The notes beneath the pieces are model-generated. The model was not told the origin of the DNA and did no database searches. It saw nothing but the letters and a program-made list of their open reading frames with translations. The position numbers and the translations under genes were made by a program. A stretch of DNA of 64,000 bases from Tubulanus polymorphus. Its lineage: Eukaryota > Nemertea > Palaeonemertea > Tubulaniformes > Tubulanidae. Position 1 is the stretch's first letter. The number at the start of each line of letters is the position of its first letter. Positions 54,001 to 63,000 of this stretch are shown piece after piece. The stretch lies in NCBI RefSeq assembly GCF_964204645.1, contig NC_134026.1:16944650-17008649 (forward strand), read 5' to 3'.

Positions 54001-57000
54001 CGCTAAAATCCGGCATTCCACTAACTAAAATACGGTAACTTATGGATCGGGTTATTTGAGAATGTATTTATTCATGAAATTTCGAACAAAATTGGGTCGA
54101 TGAATAGTTTAACAATGAACCGCGTTGATCGAACGAGTTCAAAATAGCTGAAATTCCCTTAGCAACCGGAGCGAATTCATAATAACAAACGCGCCCCGGT
54201 CCGGCATCGCGCACGGGTTCGAATCCCGGAGAATTACGCTCTAGCGCGCACGTTCAGCAGTCAACCCCAGCCGCAGCACTGAAATATTTAATTATCTTGT
54301 CAAATTAAATGACTCTAAAACAGCAATGAGAGTCGCGTTAGACTGTGTTGTATGATTTGCTTAAAATTTCACGGCAGCGCGGCGGATCGCCAATCAGTCT
54401 CGCTCTCGAGCAGTGAGCAACATCGCGGTCGGCAACAACATTTAGTCTCCGCCCTTCTTTCACCAAATAAGGAATTGGGTACCGCTAGCCACGTGCACTG
54501 CTTATTTACTTGAGCAGTAGATTCCCGGTACTCGACATTACCGGAGGATTAGAAACAAATAAATATTTTTCGTAAGAGAAATCAATTTTTGTATTTGAAT
54601 TTTCTTGCTTAATTAATTCGATTCTTTCTGGCAGAAAATAATTTTCCGATTGATGCGTTCCAACGCCCCGTCTTCCATTTTTCTCCGTAATTAAAAAATT
54701 TGTTGTAACCTTCTTGTCCTTTTGTTTTCGGATGGTGCTAATTTCTAAATTAACAACCAGGTCAAAATTCTTCAGTCTTGCAAAAAACCAGTCTCAGTCT
54801 GACTCAGTTTCACTTCGAAATGTCGGTTAAATAGTGGTTTTGCAAAGTGGTTTAAACCATCGAATAATTCTTGATACACTAATCTAAATCGAAATAGTTT
54901 TTAGCAGTGGTAAACAGAGCCATGGGTAAGCCAAAGACCAAAAATTAATATTAATAAATAATTCAGTTGGGAAATTGGGTCAAGTCTTTTTCTTGCAGAA
55001 AATTGAATTTCATTATCTTAAAAGCCCAAATTTTCTATAACCAGAAATGAATTAAACCTTAGAGTTGCAGTTTCATCGTCTTTCCCCCTCCCCCAACCCT
55101 CTGGCATTATTTTTTCATTTTTCCAAGTTTTATCTAAGAATTGATATGCTTTGGGCCCAAAGTACAATTTCAATTTGAAATGAAATTGATCAAAGTTACT
55201 TTCCAGTGCCATGGGATTGACTACAATTAATTTTCTCTGTGTTCCTAGTCACTGACAATATTTTGAGTGTATCACACTCAAAATGCACAATACACAATAT
55301 CAAAATACACGAGGTTGTTTTCGAATCGAAATGACATTTTAGTATAAAAAATCAAATCAAGCTGTGACGAAGCGTCCTTCACTTAAATTTCATCTATTAC
55401 ATATTAACTTATTATAGGAGATAAATTTTGAAAAGAAAACACTTCAGTTTTGGCATCTTCCCTTCGGTGCTAAATACCTTGCTTTGCTTATCACTGATAG
55501 TAATGCATTAATAAATGTGAAATTCTTATTAACAAACTGTCGCATTGTGCTTTGACTTAGAAATGTGCTGAATTTTTTTGTACTTACATTATCTACGTAT
55601 TGTGGCATTAGAAATGTTATTACGTAGGCCTATTCTATCTATTATATCTAGAGAGCCTTTCCTTTTCTGTATCTTATATTACTGGTAAATTCCTCTTCGT
55701 TTAGCCCACCAGCAGCCAAGCCCCAGCAGGTTATTGCATTCACTTTTCTTCTGTCCATTAATAGAATCCAGTTTTGTGCGGAAGTTTTCAACATGCTTCC
55801 ATATTTGGTTAATACCCTATATGCATCTACAACCATAATATTGGCCCAATAATATTACCTATAGGTGTAATAGCAGACCTGTGTCCATTGTTATTTGGTG
55901 CAATCCGCTTTTGCACATTTTTGGTTAACCATTGCAGCTTTCTGCTTGCTCTCTGCTTAGCTAATATGGTTTGAATTGAACCTTAAAACTTACAGCATCT
56001 CTTTTTGACGCCAAAGTTTGGAAACTTGTGCCATTTCGCTCTCCAAAAATTGAAAATCAAGATATTCTCGGCATTATTTAGATATCCCTAGAAATATCAA
56101 GCATCTGGGCGGGATGGAGAGGAGCATCCAATAAGAGCCTTCATATTTGGGCCGAAAGGTATTGGTTGCGTAGCTCTGGGTATGCAGCTAGGATTGTCCG
56201 AGGTGCAATGCTATAGAAATTGCCAGAAATCGCATCTGTTCACCCTTGGGCATTGAATGGGAAATTTATAGATACTTTGTCACCACATTCAGTTGCAAAG
56301 CTATAGCTATTTTTTGGGGTAACTTTCTAAGTCATTGGTTTTGTTCACCAAGGGGTGCTGAATATTGAAATTGTCTGGTTGTCAAGCATCTCAGACCACT
56401 TTCCTAGTGGGCATGGTCTCCTAGTTTTTTATTCCTATGTAATTTTGTGATGATTTTAATTTCCTATATTCGTTGTGGTTCAAACTGTTCTCTGTACGTT
56501 TAGGCTCATCAGGACCTTTCTCACCAGCTAGTCACCAAGGACACAGAATAGTTGCTCCAACAAGACCAGGTACCATTTCTCGATATGATTATGAAATAAC
56601 ACCTGAGGAACATGTTGGCTTCTCAGACATGTATGCAATATATTGAATGATCCAGCAGCAATGCATTGGCCTGGTCATCACTTTCTTTCGAACTATTAGT
56701 GTCCTTGGCTTTATATGCGTATATGCTTGGGGTTGTCATTATTTTTGTAATACATTTTGTATTATATATGTACAAATCTGTGACTGGAATTCTTTCCCGT
56801 CATGGATAATAATCATCCAGCGATCGATGTTCAAGTTCATGAAGATTAGTTAAGATAAATTTTTGATGCCAACTAATAAAAAAAACAGAATGAAAATCAA
56901 AGAATGTAAATGACATGACGTTTTGGGCTCTCATGTGACAACCTTTCTCTAGGGAGTCGGAAATGTCGTGTCAGTTTAATCGCTAATAAGATCAGGTTTT

Positions 57001-60000
57001 ATGTTCTTTGCTGCAACTTGTTTTGACATGTTTTTCAAATGTTTCCATTGCTTTATTTTATAGGATCGACTGGACCTTACTCTCCAGCTGGTCACAGAAT
57101 GCCCACTCGACCAGGTAAAGTATTGGTTTGTCATTTAATTTTGTTACTAGTGCTATAGGAAAATAACCATAAGCCTTACAACAGTTAAGAAAATGAGACT
57201 GAATGGAATGTGCTGCCATCTGGCATTTGCAGATAAGGTTCAGCTTCATAAGGGTTTTTTGAGTGAGACTTGGTGAACTTGAACAACATATGTCAGGGAT
57301 GAAAATCTACGGAAAGACAAATTTCCATTTATGAAGGTCTGTTTTTCTCATTTCAGACATTCATGTAAATCTGTAAAATAATATTGGGAGTCTCCAGTTT
57401 TCAGCCCTGATAAATGTAATGAACCAAAAGATTGCATCCGAAATGATATCATTTCAGGCTGGATTTTACAAATTACAAACAGTTATACAATCAGATTTTC
57501 TCATCCAAAACCTTATGAGCTGTCTCTGTAAATACACATGTTTTTAATGATCAATTAATGTGTTATTATTTTAAGATTCAACGAGTTCAGGTGATGGGAT
57601 GTATGGTATGATGAAACCTAATATGCCAGGTGGTCCTGGAATGCCTGGAGTAAGTGTATTTATCATAAATCAATTGTACACCTGTAACAAGAAGAAACTA
57701 ATGATGTTTGATTAGGCTCTTTATTCACTGAATTAGCCATATGGTGATTAGATTTTTCACCATAGGTTTGTGAATGAAGATATATCAATGAAAGATGTGT
57801 GTTATATTGTCGAAATTATATTATTTCAAGACAAAAATCACACATTGCTTAAATTACCGAAAATTTTAATGCAGGGTTTCTAAAATAAATCGACAAAGAA
57901 GTTGTATATTAACCCATTAGCTCTCAAGCCGCCTGCATCCGTCCTGCCCATAACACCTTAAGCCGTCCGAATCCGCCCTAACACTTTTTCGTATGCTGCG
58001 CAAAAACGGTTATAGTGGGATTCAAACCCTATAGCAAACTAGACACCCAAGTCCTCAAAAGCAGAAATCAACATCTTCCCATTTGAAATTCTCGAGTATT
58101 TGGAAAAGGAACATGAGAGATCTGAGCGCTCACTTCTAATCCCAGTCAGTTTGGATGAATTTTGGGGGGCCAAAAGGACACGATTTTTGTGGCCGACCCC
58201 ATCAAATCTTATGCCATATGAAAGGCTTCACTATTTACTACAAAATAACTCAATGCATGAAAATAAACAGCAAATAAGCTATTCGCTATCGTGATCAACT
58301 TGTATTTTCCCTTGAATTTTCTGAGTAGTTATTGACACTACATAGTGAAATTCCTGAGTGCTAATGGGTTAATCTGAAAATTCTACAAACTGGTGGTGGA
58401 TGTTGACTTGGAAATCTAATCATATTAGAAATCTAATCATATTAGGTTCAGATACCACATTTACTGACCATGTATTTAAAGCACTCCTGTACGGAATACC
58501 TGTACCGCCATTGTTTACCAATTGCTAATCGTTATGATATTGCTATTGCACTTTCATACCCTCCTGAAAATTTATTTCTTCATATTATATATCAGGGAGG
58601 TCTGGGAAATCAAAATCAACCTTATTATATATCAGGGAGGTTTGGGAAATCGAAATCAATCAATATTTGTAGATGTTCTGATGAACATTGGCCTGTACGG
58701 ACAACATGGGTGAACTTTTGATAAGAACTATCATTGAGATCTAGCAGCAATGTTGCAAGTCATATGTATCGGTATAAGTACATTTGTATGATATTCTATA
58801 GAAATAAAAGTTTTTGTTTTGTATTGTGTTATCACGATTCACATGCTCTCTCACTTCTCAGCACCTTCTGGAGATTGTTGAATTCGATAATGATTGTCGA
58901 TTAAGATTGACATTGTTGGTACACATATTCTGTATTCCTGAGTCACTTAAAACCTGTATTTCTTCGCATTAGCACAAAATGGTGCAAAGTATTAGACCAA
59001 TAAGTGCGGGCTATCAATTAAAACAATCAAAAATCAAGCTGGCAAGATTCGTATTGCTTGTATATATGTGTTACATGCTGCTAACTGTCAATAGAAATTT
59101 TATCTTTATGATACCAGTTTTCTTTGAGCATATGCAAAGAAGCAAGCATAGCCTTGGACATGGAGACTCAAATCATTTGTTATGATGGTGTTCTCACATC
59201 AGCTATGAGATGAATCCAGGGGTACAAATGAGATAGGAATGCCTATTTCCCACCAAACATAGGTCCATCCTATCGACCGAATTGCTCTGAGCACATACAG
59301 TGGAACCTTGTTATAAGGAACTCGGATACAACGTTTCATTGGATATAACAAATATAGAATTTCGTCCCAAGTAAGAAAACTTAATTAATTTCATTCTGGA
59401 TATAACGAACTATCGGTTATAACGAACATATTTTCTGGATCTGTGAGGTTCGCTGTAACAAGGTTCCACTGTATAAAACCAGTAGATTTTCTCGGCATGT
59501 TGTTTTGATTGATGTTGTCGAATTTCGAATTTTCATCGTAACGAATATCATTTAGAATGTTCCATTCCAGTTCCCGATGGGTGGTCCAGATGGAAGTATG
59601 GGGCCAATGGGGCCTGGTGATATGCCTCCAGTTATGAATGGTGAGTTTCTGTGGGAATTTTCAAATTTCCTCTTGTTTGTACACATGTCAGGGCAACTGA
59701 ATGAATAATTAATAAACCTATATTCTGTCATTAATTTTGATCCTTTTTCGGGTCTGTGATTGTTTAGGTGATGGAATGGATGGTATGAAAAGTTCACCAG
59801 TAACAAATAATCCGGGTACACCACGTGATGATACATCGATACCCCCCGTTAGCGGTCCTGGTTCGGAGATGGGAGGATATAATTTACCTTACCAAGACAA
59901 CGTTCCACCAAATGTATGTGAAATGATTTCCTTACCTTTGCTCATCTTTCATCTTGAAAGTTTTTCTAACGTGGATTTCAAGGCCTTAAATCTATTTTTT

Positions 60001-63000
60001 GGTATTTATTATCATTATCCCAAACCTGTACCTAGAAATTATTTCAATTTTCTATAGATGTACCAATTTTGGTTGGTATACTGTCTATAAGATAACGACA
60101 TACAGTTTAAACTCTACCTTAAACGGTAGTATTGGGACTGTTAACATTTTACCATATTGAGAACAAGTGAAAAAGGTTTTCTAGATAAATGTTTGTAAAT
60201 TTGCTGACTAGAGAGAAGTTCTCAATTGACCACTACCGTAGAAGGTGAAGTTTGTATGTATTTATTCGAGGCCTGGTTTTACAGACAGTATCCTAGTATT
60301 TACTTAGACTGGAGACATTCCTAAGCTTTTCATTATTTCTGCAGTATATACAAATATGAATGTTAGAAACTACTGTATTTGCCGGTGTACGAGACAGCCT
60401 TGTGTATAAGTCGAGATCAAATTTGCAGTTTAAAGTTACACTTTAATCTATATTTACTGTACAAGTCAACTCCCATCATGTGTTTAGAGGCGTCTCTTCG
60501 AAAACAGTGCTGAGGACATTCTCACATTTATTTAGATTCTTTACTTCTGTACGCATTAATAATCATTATGATTGTTGATTCTAGTACTATATTACAGGAT
60601 TAGTTCAAGTTCATCGTTTGTATCCATGTTTTGAATGTATTTTTTATACATCGAATGCCTCACGCCTGTAATGTCTAATTCTAAACTGATGTGTATCTAT
60701 TGTTCAGGCTGCACAGCCTGGCATATATGTATATACTGTACAATGAATACATGCGGTTTTCTTTCTCTTAATTTTGAAACTTTTCCAAACTATTATAACC
60801 TATTCTATCAAGATCCTGAATTCTAATTGGTATATGCATGTAGGCTATCATAATTGATATTCCATTTCATCTTAGGAACCTTGAATCTAACATTGACAAT
60901 TTCAAATAATGTTGAATGTATATCTGATATATGAGTCCACCTAATGTTTTGGATATTGTTTTCGGTCTCAAACACCCGGCTTATAAACCAGCAAATACAG
61001 TAAAAAATCGAATGTTTCCTGGGAAGATGTTAAAACCTTTAACCCTTTCAGTTGCTGTATGACTCGAAGATGGACTTCAGTAATATTGTGCACATTAGTG
61101 TATTGATTTATTCATTAGTACTGTTATAATCTCTATTGAAAGAAGGCAGCACCTGTAAAACATTAAGAACTAATGATATACTACACTGCAGTGTTGATGC
61201 ATTATAGCAGTAAATAATTCGACCCATTGTTGCCCTGAGGTGACTTTTACGCAATTATCTCCAGCAATTTTGAGTAAAAATTGGTCTGCACTGAAAGGGT
61301 TAAAACTACCTATAAAGCCAACTTCCTCTTTTCAACAACTGTTGATCAAAAACATAGGCCTATATCTTGACTTGATTTTATCAGTAATGTTTATTTTACT
61401 GGGGTAACCTGATTTGATTCTATTCTTTATTCTGACAATGTGATTTGAATGATTTTTTGGTGGAAAGGCGTGATACATTGTGAATGTTTGTGTGGCTGGG
61501 GGTGATGCATGAGACATAATACTTCGATGATTATCTATTATTCTGATACTATAATACTGATGACTTTCTATCTTCCATTTCCTGCATAAGAAGTAATGTG
61601 TAAGAAGAACTACAGAAAGCAGCCTGTCATCTGATGCACTCCTTTTGCAGTGGACCTATTATTGATAGTGGTTACGTGAAAACAAACCACTGTGACTGGA
61701 GTGCAGTCACTGTCAAAATGCTGCGGTTATCTCCCCAATCTTTGATTGTAATTTTGTGGGCAGGGCGGGCATTCGGCATCACCTCCCCTTTAAAAATGAG
61801 TTTACAACCATTTTTCATCATTCATTTCACACGAGAAACAGTAATAGGTCAACCATTTTGATACACCTTTCTAGATGAATCTTGAATGTAATGGATTTAC
61901 TGCTTATACCGAGTAGTAAATTAAATCCCACAGTTGATTCAGAAAATTGGCATTAATGCTTCATAAAAAAATCTCAAGGTTAAACATATATTGTTCATTT
62001 CTAAGTTAGGCTATTTATATCTGCCAATGGATCAGTCAAGGTTTTGTAGTCGAGGAACATTTTGCTGGGCCTGGTTTCACAAGGGAAAAACATTGTAATT
62101 CTAATTGTTGACAGTTGAGTTTGGTATTACCGGATGGGGGAATAGTACCTATATAAGCAAGACCAAGTCGCTATGGTTCTGGGTAATAATTCGGGAATAG
62201 GTAATAATTCAGGAAATATGAATGATACTCATCTTGTGTGGTATAGCGCGTAGACTTACATTTTGTGATAAGGACTTTCCAATGAAAGACAAAACGATGA
62301 AATTTGATTGCCGCAACATGTACAGTTATGTAGTAATCAACATTTGAAGTACAGTAGTCTTTTTCGAAAAATTTCTAGAAACTGTCATTATTGCTCTCAT
62401 TGGCTTTTGATGATAACGACCTCACGGGGCATCCTGTGTCATACAATTTTTCCACGTGTTAGAATTGTTGCAAAAACAATTTTCCCCTAAAATCTGGACA
62501 CTTATGTTTAACCCTTTAACCGGCAAGTATTTTTCGGCCTATGAGAGATTTTGGACCTTGCAAGGGGAAAACTTAATAACTCAGTAGATATGAGGGATAA
62601 CCCCATACTGTATGTATTTTATGAAAGCTCTTATCACAAGCTTTCAAATGATACCATGTTTGCGAACTTTGGGGGTTACCTTCAGGGTCTGACCCCAAGG
62701 TCACAGATCCCAAGGTCATCCAGATTTTTGGGCCACCCATAATAAAAAACTGTCATGAGATTCATCCCAATATGAATTATCATCAGAATCTTTCATTACT
62801 ATGTCCAAAATATCAGCCAAACTCACTAGAGAACGTCCTTAGTGCATTGGCCATTACTACTAACGATATTCTCAATTTTGGAATCTGACCCACGTGACAC
62901 GTGGTTTCCATACCCCCTTCTACATGTCAAATGTATGATATATCACTTTCCTGCCTTGTTAGACGTTGTAGGCCGTCTGGTGTCGCCATCTGCTGATAGG

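Larger units (their letters stand above)
51244..56503 (+). other. Intron 15 (GC-AG, 5.3 kb)
   Basis: It begins GCAAGT and ends cgtttag. It holds a 272-bp tandem duplication, a family F element, a CpG-rich block (about 53720-54560) leading to a candidate alternative first exon, and a family A copy (55699-56424). Confidence 0.7.
57650..59570 (+). other. Intron 18
   Basis: This 1.9-kb intron contains a piggyBac-like element, a 17-bp and a 40-bp tandem duplication, and a pogo-like MITE. 58665-59290 shows nothing further. Confidence 0.6.

Noticed and set aside
54180-54240. tRNA gene
   Set aside because: Only a B box/T arm is present; no acceptor stem, D arm or A box could be fitted.
59552-59836. 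Minus-strand 94-codon ORF over exons 19-20
   Set aside because: It is the antisense shadow of Pro/Gly-rich SSBP exons.
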